DNA of 42,689 nt from Oscillospiraceae bacterium (lineage in GTDB: Bacteria > Bacillota > Clostridia > Saccharofermentanales > Saccharofermentanaceae): assembly GCA_902782235.1 (NCBI GenBank), contig CACZML010000009.1:1-42689 (forward strand). Direction: 5' to 3'. The notes beneath the pieces were generated by a model, which worked only from the letters and a program-made list of their open reading frames with translations, was not told where the DNA came from and did not search any database. A program made the translations under genes and the position numbers. Shown here one piece after another: positions 17,260 to 25,111 of the stretch. The number at the start of each line of letters is the position of its first letter. Within the stretch, counting starts at the first letter, position 1.

Positions 17260-18411
17260 ATGGCCGATAATTCTAACAGAGCATCTTTTTCCACACCGCT
17301 TTCCGTAGTCCTTATAGGATGCGGCAGAGTCGCCGAAAAGCACTTAAAGGCAATTTCCAAACTCAAGAACCTTGAGCTTAAAGCCGTTGTAGATGTAAAT
17401 CCCGAGTCCTGCAAAAGACTCCTGGGATCTGTTAAGGGTTTTGCAAACGTTAAGAGCTACAGCGATTACAAGCAGGCTATTGACGAGATAAAGCCTGCCA
17501 TCGTATCAGTTACAGTTCCTTCAGGCCTTCATTTTCAGATCGCCAAATATGCTATGGAGCACGGTTCCAATCTTCTTCTGGAAAAGCCCATGACTATGTC
17601 AGTATCTGAGGCACGCGAGATCTATGAGCTCTCTCAGAAGACCGGTCTTAAGATCGCTATGGGACACATCTACCGTTATCTCCCTATCGTTGGCCTCGTA
17701 AGACAGGATATCGCTGAAGGCAAATACGGAAAGGTCACACACGGAACGATCTATGTCCGCTGGGGCCACGGCGAGGATTACTATCAGAGTGCAGCATGGC
17801 GCGGAACATGGAAGAGTGACGGCGGTGCCCTCATGAACCAGACGATCCATGCTATAGATCTTCTTGTATGGCTTATGGGTTCAGAACCTGAGGAAGCTTC
17901 CGCAATGATCGCACAGCGTTTAAGAAATATCGAAGCTGAAGATCTCGGAATGGCTGTCTTAAGACTTGAGAACGGCGCGCTGGCACAGATCGAAGGCACA
18001 ACGGCTACAATTCCTTCAAAGCACACGGCTGAATTCTCTGTTTTCTGCGAGAACGGACAGCTGTCGATGGGTCTTGATTCCGGCAAGCCCCATATTTCCG
18101 TCTACGGAGTTAAGACTGACGGCAAGACAAAGAAGATGAACGGCTATTATATCCGTAAGCAGTTTAAAGAGGGCGGCTTATTCTCCTATAAGTGCGCGCT
18201 TAATCCGCACCTTGGGATCTATAAGGATCTTGCAGAATCAATAATTGAGGATAAGAACCCGATTGCCGATGCTTATGCGGGTTTTTCCTCTGTAGATACG
18301 CTCTTAGGTATATATAAATCAGCCAAAGAAGGACGTCCTGTTAAGCTTCCTTTGGAAGAAAATTTCAATTCAATTGATATGACAGGATTCTTTGATGAAA
18401 AAACCTGTTGA
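17260..18411 (+). CDS. Gfo/Idh/MocA family NAD(P)-dependent oxidoreductase
   Basis: A 383-residue member of a family that oxidises or reduces sugars, inositols and related polyols. The N-terminal Rossmann fold has VVLIGCGRVAEKHLKAI (about 14-30) and AVVDVNPESCKRL; the catalytic-type Lys lies in LLEKPMTMSVSEA (about 107); GHIYRYLPIV (about 134) and the C-terminal segment DGGALMNQTIHAIDLLVWLMG (conserved H-xx-D) are typical. The substrate cannot be told. GGAGG lies upstream of ATG 17260. It reads divergently from pdp and is followed by tRNA-Lys, whose promoter overlaps its stop codon. Confidence 0.9.
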   Translation: MADNSNRASFSTPLSVVLIGCGRVAEKHLKAISKLKNLELKAVVDVNPESCKRLLGSVKGFANVKSYSDYKQAIDEIKPAIVSVTVPSGLHFQIAKYAMEHGSNLLLEKPMTMSVSEAREIYELSQKTGLKIAMGHIYRYLPIVGLVRQDIAEGKYGKVTHGTIYVRWGHGEDYYQSAAWRGTWKSDGGALMNQTIHAIDLLVWLMGSEPEEASAMIAQRLRNIEAEDLGMAVLRLENGALAQIEGTTATIPSKHTAEFSVFCENGQLSMGLDSGKPHISVYGVKTDGKTKKMNGYYIRKQFKEGGLFSYKCALNPHLGIYKDLAESIIEDKNPIADAYAGFSSVDTLLGIYKSAKEGRPVKLPLEENFNSIDMTGFFDEKTC

Positions 18412-18436
18412 CTTTAAAATACCTAATGGCTATAAT
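18408..18436 (+). promoter_or_regulatory. Promoter for tRNA-Lys
   Basis: TTGACT (18408-18413), a 17-nt spacer and a perfect TATAAT (18431-18436) form a near-consensus promoter ending 17 nt before the tRNA. The -35 hexamer contains the TGA stop codon of the upstream oxidoreductase gene. Confidence 0.8.
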
Positions 18437-18453
18437 AACTCACGTTGCTTGAC

Positions 18454-18529
18454 GCACCTCTAGCTCAGATGGTAGAGCAACTGACTCTTAATCAGTGGGC
18501 CCAGGGTTCGAGTCCCTGGAGGTGCACCA
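18454..18529 (+). tRNA. tRNA-Lys (anticodon CTT)
   Basis: A complete 76-nt cloverleaf with encoded CCA. The acceptor stem pairs GCACCTC with GAGGTGC, the D arm is GCTC/GAGC, the anticodon arm is ACTGA-CTCTTAA-TCAGT giving anticodon CTT, and the T arm is CAGGG-TTCGAGT-CCCTG. It has its own promoter just upstream and a terminator just downstream, so it is a single-gene unit. Confidence 0.97.
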
Positions 18530-18540
18530 GAACAAACGAA

Positions 18541-18572
18541 GGCGGTGTCTGATAAAGACACCGTCTTTTTTT
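18541..18572 (+). terminator. Intrinsic terminator after tRNA-Lys
   Basis: A 10-bp stem, GGCGGTGTCT / AGACACCGTC with one G-U pair and loop GATAA, is followed by seven T residues. Confidence 0.85.
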
Positions 18573-18588
18573 ATTTTTATCTATGCAG

Positions 18589-18620
18589 TAAAAAAAGGCC
18601 ATCTCTTTTAGAGACAGCCC
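18589..18620 (-). terminator. Intrinsic terminator of the kinase/VWA/PP2C operon
   Basis: On the minus strand GGCTGTCTC-TAAAA-GAGATGGCC (9 bp with two G-U pairs) is followed by a T-run. It lies about 30 nt after the stop of the Ala-rich helical protein and marks the operon end. Confidence 0.75.
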
Positions 18621-18648
18621 CTTATTTACAGATATTGTTTCTTTGTTA

Positions 18649-19530
18649 TCAGATATCGTCGTCTTCGAGGAATTCCTTGAATGCTGCGGATGTTTCTTCG
18701 GTAGAAAGAGTAGTAGCGGTCTTCTTAACTTCCCAGATCGGCTTTGTGGGCTCTTTCTTTTCGCTATTTTCCTGGGCTTTGACTTCTGCTTTGTTTGCAG
18801 CAAGGCCAAGAGCTTCTCTTGCAGCCTTCTGAGCAGCTTCCCTGGCAGCCTGGACCTTTGCTTCTCTTTCAGCGATAGCGGCAGCTTTCTCGGCGGCTTC
18901 CTTTGCGGCCTGCTCTTCTGCTTCTTTAGCAGCCTTTTCAGCGGCTTCCTTTGCAGCTTCTTCGGCAGCCTTCTCAGCAGCTTCCTTCGCAGCTTTTTCT
19001 TCAGCCTCTTTTCTGGCTGCCTCCTCTGCTTCCTTTGCAGCTCTTGCTTCTGCTTCCTTGGCAGCCTTCTCTCTGGATTCTTCCAAAAGCCTCTGCTGGA
19101 GGATACGGCGCTCTTCACGCGCCTTGTTCTTAGCCTCTTCTTCAGCCTTCAGCTTATCTGCTTCCTTCTGGCTCTCTTCAAGCTGCTTACGTTTCTCTTC
19201 ATCGAGCTGGGCGATATGGGAAGCCTTAAGGTCACCGATAGAAGACGGTGCCTGAACAGCCTGGTTCATGATCTTAGCCATCTTAGCCTGGCTTACGAGC
19301 TTGGATCTCTCTTCGTCTTCAGCAACCTTAACACCGAGCTGCTGGAGTCTTGCAAGCTCTTCAGGAGATACACCGGGCGCAGCAGCTTCAAAGACAGGCT
19401 CATAAGAAACCGTCTTGATATCCACATCACCGACTTCAGAAATGCTGAAGTCTGATGCGGCTTCCTGTATCTTCTTCATATCCGGGATCTCAACACCCGG
19501 TAAGATGTCGTATTTCTTCTCTTCTCTCAT
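18649..19530 (-). CDS. Ala/Glu/Lys-rich helical protein, operon partner of kinase/VWA/PP2C
   Basis: A 293-residue protein of unknown function. Residues about 1-115 are a normal-complexity segment (YDILPGVEIPDMKKIQ, APGVSPEELARLQQLG). From about 115 to 240 it is a long run of E/K/A heptad-like repeats (EKAAKEAEARAAKEAEEAAR) predicted to form a coiled coil or a single stable helix. The tail contains KPIWEVKKTATTLSTEETS and an acidic end FLEDDDI. There is no signal peptide or membrane segment. It is the last gene of a four-gene operon, 7 nt after the PP2C gene. Thr/Ser residues in the tail could be targets of the operon kinase and phosphatase; that is inference. Confidence 0.8.
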   Translation of the reverse strand: MREEKKYDILPGVEIPDMKKIQEAASDFSISEVGDVDIKTVSYEPVFEAAAPGVSPEELARLQQLGVKVAEDEERSKLVSQAKMAKIMNQAVQAPSSIGDLKASHIAQLDEEKRKQLEESQKEADKLKAEEEAKNKAREERRILQQRLLEESREKAAKEAEARAAKEAEEAARKEAEEKAAKEAAEKAAEEAAKEAAEKAAKEAEEQAAKEAAEKAAAIAEREAKVQAAREAAQKAAREALGLAANKAEVKAQENSEKKEPTKPIWEVKKTATTLSTEETSAAFKEFLEDDDI

Positions 19531-19537
19531 AAATCAC

Positions 19538-20617
19538 TCATCCTTTAAGCGAAAGTACCAATGATATAACGCCAATTACACAAAGGATAATTCCGGCAGC
19601 AAGAATGATAATGGATATCTTGCTGACTCTGGAAGGCTCCTTCTTAATCTCTTCCTTATTCTCTGCAGAAGCCTCTGTCTCTGCTGTTTTCGCGTTCTCA
19701 GGCTCAGCCTCTGAAGCAGGGACTTCCTGTCCCGCACACTTCAGGATGATCTCGTGAGCATTTACGAGTTCCGGCTTGATCGCCTGTGACAGGTCCTTAA
19801 AAGTCTCAGTTGATGATGCAAACTTTGCCGCTGTACTCTCAAGAGCATCCGGAGAAGGTGCTTGTGTGCCCTCGAAATACATTACGCCGAAGCTTGCGTC
19901 GTCACTCGCATTGGATGCTCCGACAATATATTTCTGCACCGTCTCAAGAATGGACTTCTCGCCCTCTTCCCTGCCTTCAGCAAAAGTCTCAGCCATCTTG
20001 GCAACGACAGGCTTTACGAGTCCTGCCTCCTCGTTATATACGCTGTCCTGAACACCATCTGTCATGAGAGCGATGGCATGGACATCGTCAACAGTGGTCT
20101 TTAAAAGACGCATATAGTTGTCCGCATGAGCTGCGGTGACAAAATAAGTCTTACCGTCTTTATCGTTCTGCGGCATAGAGATAGGGCTAACGCCGGAAGG
20201 AGATATTCTTACGATAAGGCCGTCACCTATGTGACCGATCATCATTCTTCTGTCTTTTACGGCTACAAAGAGCAACGTGCATGACAGTCTGTCGATCACG
20301 TCAATTGTGCGCTCTTCCATGATGCCAGCAAAAGCAACACGGAGCTTGGCCATAAGATATCCTCTTACTGCAGCTTCCCTGTTCTCGGCATATAAAGCAT
20401 CGAAATGCTCGCACAAAGTATCTGTAATTACGTGAACTGCGCAGTCAGAACCGAATCTAGCATCGGTATACTGCTTGCCGCCGGCACCGTCAGCGATACA
20501 AACTACCGAGACGTCATTTTTGGTAACTGCAAAAGAGGCATCCTCACATGGAGTACCCCTGTTTACATGTTTATTGCCGATCGTCGTAATTGCACCGACA
20601 GTAATTCCCTTATACAT
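19538..20617 (-). CDS. PP2C-family protein phosphatase with C-terminal membrane anchor
   Basis: A 359-residue Ser/Thr phosphatase of the PPM/PP2C family. It begins MYKGITVGAITTIGNKHVNRG and shows the metal-binding motifs in order: CEDASF (about residue 25), CIADGAGG (about 41), IGHIGDGLIV (about 120), LMTDGVQDS (about 175) and SDDASFGVMYF (about 235). An Ala/Glu-rich spacer (about 255-325) leads to one C-terminal hydrophobic helix (SKISIIILAAGIILCVIGVI), so the catalytic domain faces the cytoplasm from a tail anchor. Its start codon overlaps the VWA stop (TGATG), indicating coupled translation. It is the predicted eraser of marks placed by the operon's kinase. Confidence 0.9.
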   Translation of the reverse strand: MYKGITVGAITTIGNKHVNRGTPCEDASFAVTKNDVSVVCIADGAGGKQYTDARFGSDCAVHVITDTLCEHFDALYAENREAAVRGYLMAKLRVAFAGIMEERTIDVIDRLSCTLLFVAVKDRRMMIGHIGDGLIVRISPSGVSPISMPQNDKDGKTYFVTAAHADNYMRLLKTTVDDVHAIALMTDGVQDSVYNEEAGLVKPVVAKMAETFAEGREEGEKSILETVQKYIVGASNASDDASFGVMYFEGTQAPSPDALESTAAKFASSTETFKDLSQAIKPELVNAHEIILKCAGQEVPASEAEPENAKTAETEASAENKEEIKKEPSRVSKISIIILAAGIILCVIGVISLVLSLKG

Positions 20618-21348
20618 CAGTCATCCTCATTAATGAATTTCATGAAATCATCAATATCAACAGCTTTGCCCTGCGGCTCTGTATCTATATGATAAAGTGC
20701 ATCGTCGTTCATACCCGAGGATACGATCGAAGATGAAGAAGATCCCAGGAATTCAAAGAGTTTTCCAAAGTCAGCGGAATTTACTGAAATAGGCTCAGCA
20801 CGCTTGATTGAAAGTCTCTTCAAAATGTCGAAATCAACACCTGAACCCACGCCGATATTAAATACAACGAGTTTGTCTTCTCTCTCAAGTTCATTGCATG
20901 CTTCAATAGCACGCTCCATATTCTGCATTGCGTTAGGACCCTGAGGGGCACCGTCTGTGATAACAACGAGCCAGGGCTGGAAATACTTGATACCCATTTC
21001 CTTGTAGCCCTCTTTACGTGCGTTTAAGAGCTCTAATGCTGTAAGAACGCCCTCACCGATAGGTGTAAGTGTCGTTGAAGCTGTGATCTCCGGTAAGCCC
21101 TTTTCCTTTGAGATCTTACCGAAAGGCATTACGATCTCTACCTTTGAACCGAAAGTAATGATAGCGATATCTGTTGAAGATCTTGTATCATCATTTGATT
21201 TGATCGAAGTAACGAAATTCTGAAGACCCATATTGAGCTGCTTTATAGGGTTGCCCATCATGGAACCAGATGTATCGAGAGCAAAACAGATAGGAAGTCT
21301 TCTCTTCGTACTTGTACCGAAATCTGAACTAGAAAAACCGTCCGCCAT
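20617..21348 (-). CDS. VWA domain protein, TerY-like
   Basis: A 243-residue protein made almost entirely of one von Willebrand A domain. The MIDAS metal site is intact: FALDTSGSMMG near residue 22, the conserved Thr in TPIGEGVLTALELL, and the Asp in VVITDGAPQGPNA. The layout matches TerY, the VWA protein encoded with a PP2C phosphatase and kinase in TerY-P triads. ATG 21348 has GGAGG 6 nt upstream and is preferred over the in-frame GTG at 21363. The C-terminus (SGMNDDALYHIDTEPQG..DDFMKFINEDD) is acidic. It probably acts as an adaptor binding phosphorylated or metal-bound partners; that is inference from the family. Confidence 0.88.
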   Translation of the reverse strand: MADGFSSSDFGTSTKRRLPICFALDTSGSMMGNPIKQLNMGLQNFVTSIKSNDDTRSSTDIAIITFGSKVEIVMPFGKISKEKGLPEITASTTLTPIGEGVLTALELLNARKEGYKEMGIKYFQPWLVVITDGAPQGPNAMQNMERAIEACNELEREDKLVVFNIGVGSGVDFDILKRLSIKRAEPISVNSADFGKLFEFLGSSSSSIVSSGMNDDALYHIDTEPQGKAVDIDDFMKFINEDD

Positions 21349-21411
21349 AAAAGTCCTCCGCACATTCGAAGTTAAAAGCTATGCACAAATAAAATTATAT
21401 CAAAAGAGACC

Positions 21412-23124
21412 TCAGAATAAACCGAAGAATTTCTTTTTAGGAGCCTGTGTGGGCATTGCTGCTGCCGCATCATTCTTTGCCGGTTTGTCGTCATCATACT
21501 TAACCGGTCTGAAGCTGCTGGACTCTCCTACACTTGAAGAAACAAATCTTCCCGAAGGCACATTATTAAATGTCTTCTTCTCGAACTTTGGCTTCGGCTC
21601 AGGTGCTTTTCCGGCATTATCCTTAGCTTCAGCAAGCTTTGCTCTGTATTCTTCAACATTGATACTGACCTGCTTATAATCCTCACAAGGGAAAAGCTTA
21701 TAAGCTTCAGCATCATCATATTTGAAATTCTCGAGTTCGGTCATGTATTGCTGAACCGCATCTCTCCAACATACAGCTTCATAGGATTTACCTTCTTTGA
21801 AGGTCCTGTAGAGCATCTTTCTGAGATACTCAGGCAGGTATTCCCAGATATGAACATATCCGCCGAGCGGAATATGCTCAGTATCAGAGTTATCAAGAGT
21901 ATAAGGGAAGTTCTTATTCAGAATCTCTTCTCTTAATGTCTCAGCACCGTTTCTTGTGGCATAAGGATGAAGTCCGCAGAACAATACTGAGAATACGAGC
22001 ATTGCAATAGAGTAGTCTTCATCTTCGAGCGTTCTGACAAAGCCGGCAAAATCCTTGCCCCAGAGCTTGGGATCCGTAAATTCCTCAGTACCAACCGGAC
22101 ACGGGAGGTTACCTACCTGAACGCTGTCCATATCGATGAGATACTGGGAATTTGATGACTCGATCAGGGCATTCTTAAGCTGGATATCGCCTGCAACAAC
22201 GTCATGCATATGCAGATACAGATACTTGCCGATGAGAGACAGCAATGTCTCGCATACATCAAGTCTTGTCCAGTCAGGATACTGCTCTAAGATCGCATCA
22301 GGACCGTCGAAAACATTGCTTAAGGTCGTTCCCTTACCGATAAACATCGTATAGCCGACAGGGACATTACGGAAATAAAGCAAATGCTGAGGTGCACAGA
22401 AATGTGGAGATGTGATGTTAAGTTCCGTAAGTTTCTTAAGCTTGGCCCATCTTAAAGGCGTAATAACACCTTTGTGATATATCTTTGCAACAAGTTTTGA
22501 GTTGTCTGTAAGGAATACCATTCCTTCTGCACCGCCCGAGAGCCTCTTCTCAAGAGTAAGTCTCTCACCGCCGTTGTAATTGACGATGTCGCCAATATTG
22601 GCTCTGGCATCAGAATCAAGGAATGAATCGATCTTGGCGAGGTTGCTGAGCTTAGGCGGCGGATTGTCATCGATCATCTCCTGCATGGAAGAATAGATCT
22701 TAAGTCCGGACGGATAAAGAATAGCAACATCGTGATTATATACAGGCTTCTTCTCTATAAGTCTCTTAAAGAGAATACTGTTCTTAGTCGTAAGAAGGAC
22801 GGAAAAGTCGAGATCGTTAACGAGCTCGATATATCTTTCCGTATTGCATGTATTGATAAGGTGAAGCTTATTCGTAGGAAGAAGGCTCTGCATCAAAGCA
22901 CGCATAGAAGGCTGTACATACTTATCCTTCGGATCCTGCTGAGCAGTTACACACTTATGAAGAACCTTAAAGGTATCGTTAACATAACAATCGATACCAT
23001 AGTCATTAAAAAGGTTTAGAAGTTCATCAAACCAGACTCCGTTGGAGCATTCCCACACAACAGAGTAATCCAAACAAATCGACAGATACTTACTAAGACC
23101 TTCGAACATAGCTTTCTTAAACAC
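21412..23124 (-). CDS. Divergent protein kinase with unknown N-terminal domain
   Basis: A 570-residue protein and first gene of the operon. Residues about 1-165 form an unrecognised alpha/beta domain (LDYSVVWECSNGVWFDELL; FSVLLTTKNSILFKRL), perhaps a PIN-like or other Rossmannoid fold. The kinase core spans about 185-470: Gly loop LSGGAEGMVFL, Lys in KLVAKIYH, catalytic loop DVVAGDIQLKNALI in place of HRDxxxxN, and DMDS in place of DFG. The catalytic Asp, Asn and metal Asp are retained, so activity is plausible. The C-terminal ~90 residues are Lys/Ser/Pro-rich and disordered, ending KKKFFGLF. The start is GTG 23124 with GGAGAGAAG directly upstream. Confidence 0.85.
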   Translation of the reverse strand: MFKKAMFEGLSKYLSICLDYSVVWECSNGVWFDELLNLFNDYGIDCYVNDTFKVLHKCVTAQQDPKDKYVQPSMRALMQSLLPTNKLHLINTCNTERYIELVNDLDFSVLLTTKNSILFKRLIEKKPVYNHDVAILYPSGLKIYSSMQEMIDDNPPPKLSNLAKIDSFLDSDARANIGDIVNYNGGERLTLEKRLSGGAEGMVFLTDNSKLVAKIYHKGVITPLRWAKLKKLTELNITSPHFCAPQHLLYFRNVPVGYTMFIGKGTTLSNVFDGPDAILEQYPDWTRLDVCETLLSLIGKYLYLHMHDVVAGDIQLKNALIESSNSQYLIDMDSVQVGNLPCPVGTEEFTDPKLWGKDFAGFVRTLEDEDYSIAMLVFSVLFCGLHPYATRNGAETLREEILNKNFPYTLDNSDTEHIPLGGYVHIWEYLPEYLRKMLYRTFKEGKSYEAVCWRDAVQQYMTELENFKYDDAEAYKLFPCEDYKQVSINVEEYRAKLAEAKDNAGKAPEPKPKFEKKTFNNVPSGRFVSSSVGESSSFRPVKYDDDKPAKNDAAAAMPTQAPKKKFFGLF

Positions 23125-23139
23125 CTTCTCTCCAAGATA

Positions 23140-23168
23140 ATTCTAATAAATGGAAAATAAGAAATCAA
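23140..23168 (-). promoter_or_regulatory. Promoter of the kinase/VWA/PP2C operon
   Basis: On the minus strand TTGATT (23168-23163), a 17-nt spacer and TAGAAT (23145-23140) lie just upstream of the GTG start of the kinase gene. Two further TTGACT hexamers occur within the preceding 35 nt, which may be alternative -35 elements or a regulator site. Confidence 0.7.
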
Positions 23169-23248
23169 GAAATAGAGTCAAGAGATTCGACATTAAGTCA
23201 ATAAATTTGATACAAATGACGGAAAATTGAGGTATTTACACCTCCTTC

Positions 23249-25111
23249 TCACTCAATTCCGACCAGTTTCATTAAATATTTCGCGTTTGACTGTCTGCTT
23301 ATACCGGACGAAAGTTTGTAATCAAAAGTGATTCCGGTATCGGTGTAAGATTCTGAAAAATGGTAATACCTGATATTATCGAACCCCGTCTCGGTCTTAT
23401 CGATCATTGCATAATCGTGTGTCGTCATAAGACCGCAGATATAAGGTTTTGATAACTTCTTCAATACTGTAAGCGCACCTTCTGTCCTGTCATCGGAATT
23501 GGTTCCTCTGAAGATCTCATCGATAAGGAACAGCAAAGCCTTCTCTTCCCCTGCCGCATTAACGATGCCTGAGATCCTGATGAGCTCGGCTTTGAAAGTA
23601 CTCATATTTTCTTCGATGCTGTCCACGATCCTCATCGAGCTCATAACTCTCATTCTTCCGAGCTTAAGGCTTGAAGCAGGAACGAGACCTCCTGTCATTG
23701 CCAGGATAGTGCAAACACCGACGGTTCTTATCATGGTAGTCTTACCGGACATATTAGATCCTGTAATTATCGCTATATCCTTATCTATAGTTACTGAGTT
23801 CCTGACAACTGTCTCATGTTCCAGAAGCGGATGAGCAAGATCCGTGCCTTCGAAAAACGCATTGTCAGAAGCCTTATCCGATTCAACGAATACAGGGAAT
23901 GTGCTCTCTTCCAGAACAAGTCCTGTCTGTGCTGCACACATCAGGGATTCGATCTCAGATAACCCGTCGATATAAGACGGAAGATCCTTTCCATGGTTAA
24001 CAGCCCAGTTGCCCAATAAGAAAGAGATAAGATAATCCAAAGGTGCAATAACATTAAATATCAGGGCGAACAGAGGCTGCGTGCGGACACCTGCAAATCT
24101 TAATGCATTATCGAGCTTCTTAAGAGATTCATATGCTCCGTCAGATTCTGCCTTTCCCTTTATAAGTGACTTAATAAGTTCATCTTCAAATCCGGCATCA
24201 CCTAAGATCTTATAGAGCTTAAGCATCGTCTTAACCTGATTGGGCATTCCCTCACAAGCCTTAAGATAAGGTTCATTGAAAGTGCGGCCAAATACGAAGA
24301 TAAACAGATTGAAGATAAGACATGCAGGTAACGAAGCTGATGCATAGTCAGGAAATGCGATATAAGCAACAGGAACCGCAAGCCAGATGACACAGCCCAA
24401 GATGGCGATAATGTTTGCGGCAGTCTTTGTTTTCGCGCCTGTGGCAGCAAAATCCATAAGAGCCTTGGGATCTTTGATCATCCTGCCCATTCTGGCTGTT
24501 GCCTGATAGTCCAGAAGGACTTCCGGCTTACTGATAAGCTCCTTTACAGCAGATTGCTTTGCCTTAAGCTCATCAACGGAAACATCAGAAACGTGTGGAT
24601 TTAAAAGACTGTCAGCAAATCTTCTTCTGCCGAATGCTGTCTCGGAAACATTTAATAACGAGAATAATGATTTCTTTCCGAAAATGTCGAGGTCGAGACA
24701 GTAATCGTGGGCAGGCTCGTCAAAGTCCTTGCCGTAAAGCCTGTTCTTGGCAAACCCGATGTCCTCCGCCCTCTTCAAGCCCTTAACTGCGATATTGCGC
24801 AGTTCGTTGAAATCGCCCTTGATCCTTGCGATATAAGAAGCGTTAACCTTGGAAAGTTCGGTTAAATAATTTACTTTATCTAATATGCCGCCATGAATTA
24901 TGCAGAGAACGACAAAAGCAATAAATACAACTGCTCCGGCTGCATATAAAAGCGGGATATTCGCTGCATAAGCGCCGATGAAAAGCGCCACGGCACCAAG
25001 AAAAGCAAACAATCTTAAAAATGATAAAATGCCGCTCTGCCTTCCGTATTTGGCAAGACCGGCAATTATTTCCTTCTCTTTATCTTCGTAATACTTAAGA
25101 TCAGCTTTCAT
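23249..25111 (-). CDS. Membrane-associated MutS-like ATPase
   Basis: A 620-residue MutS-family protein that lacks the mismatch-recognition and connector domains. Two hydrophobic segments sit near the N-terminus (about residues 25-65) and more follow the lever helices (about 225-270). The core begins at LDIFGKKSLFSLLNVSETAFGRR, and the ATPase has Walker A GSNMSGKTT (about 435), the MutS-type ST/NMSTFKAEL segment, Walker B LLFLIDEIFRGTNSDD and the H-loop MTTHDYAM. Relatives are called MutS-related or membrane MutS proteins and have no firm role. An Arg/Gln-rich upstream extension of the frame is only the shadow of the sirtuin tail, so ATG 25111 is the start. It overlaps the sirtuin gene by 11 nt. 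Confidence 0.87.
   Translation of the reverse strand: MKADLKYYEDKEKEIIAGLAKYGRQSGILSFLRLFAFLGAVALFIGAYAANIPLLYAAGAVVFIAFVVLCIIHGGILDKVNYLTELSKVNASYIARIKGDFNELRNIAVKGLKRAEDIGFAKNRLYGKDFDEPAHDYCLDLDIFGKKSLFSLLNVSETAFGRRRFADSLLNPHVSDVSVDELKAKQSAVKELISKPEVLLDYQATARMGRMIKDPKALMDFAATGAKTKTAANIIAILGCVIWLAVPVAYIAFPDYASASLPACLIFNLFIFVFGRTFNEPYLKACEGMPNQVKTMLKLYKILGDAGFEDELIKSLIKGKAESDGAYESLKKLDNALRFAGVRTQPLFALIFNVIAPLDYLISFLLGNWAVNHGKDLPSYIDGLSEIESLMCAAQTGLVLEESTFPVFVESDKASDNAFFEGTDLAHPLLEHETVVRNSVTIDKDIAIITGSNMSGKTTMIRTVGVCTILAMTGGLVPASSLKLGRMRVMSSMRIVDSIEENMSTFKAELIRISGIVNAAGEEKALLFLIDEIFRGTNSDDRTEGALTVLKKLSKPYICGLMTTHDYAMIDKTETGFDNIRYYHFSESYTDTGITFDYKLSSGISRQSNAKYLMKLVGIE

Noticed and set aside
18800..19080. 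Tandem DNA repeat or CRISPR-like array
   Set aside because: The periodicity comes from codons for EKAAKEAxE helix repeats; units are not identical and there are no spacers.
18643..19455. Long plus-strand Ser/Leu/Phe-rich open frame opposite the Ala-rich gene
   Set aside because: It is a by-product of the GCC/TTC-type codon repetition on the other strand; it has no ribosome-binding site, and the minus-strand gene fits the operon.
23205..23248. Terminator after the MutS-like gene
   Set aside because: GAGGT/ACCTC gives only a 5-bp stem with a poor T-tract; too weak to call.
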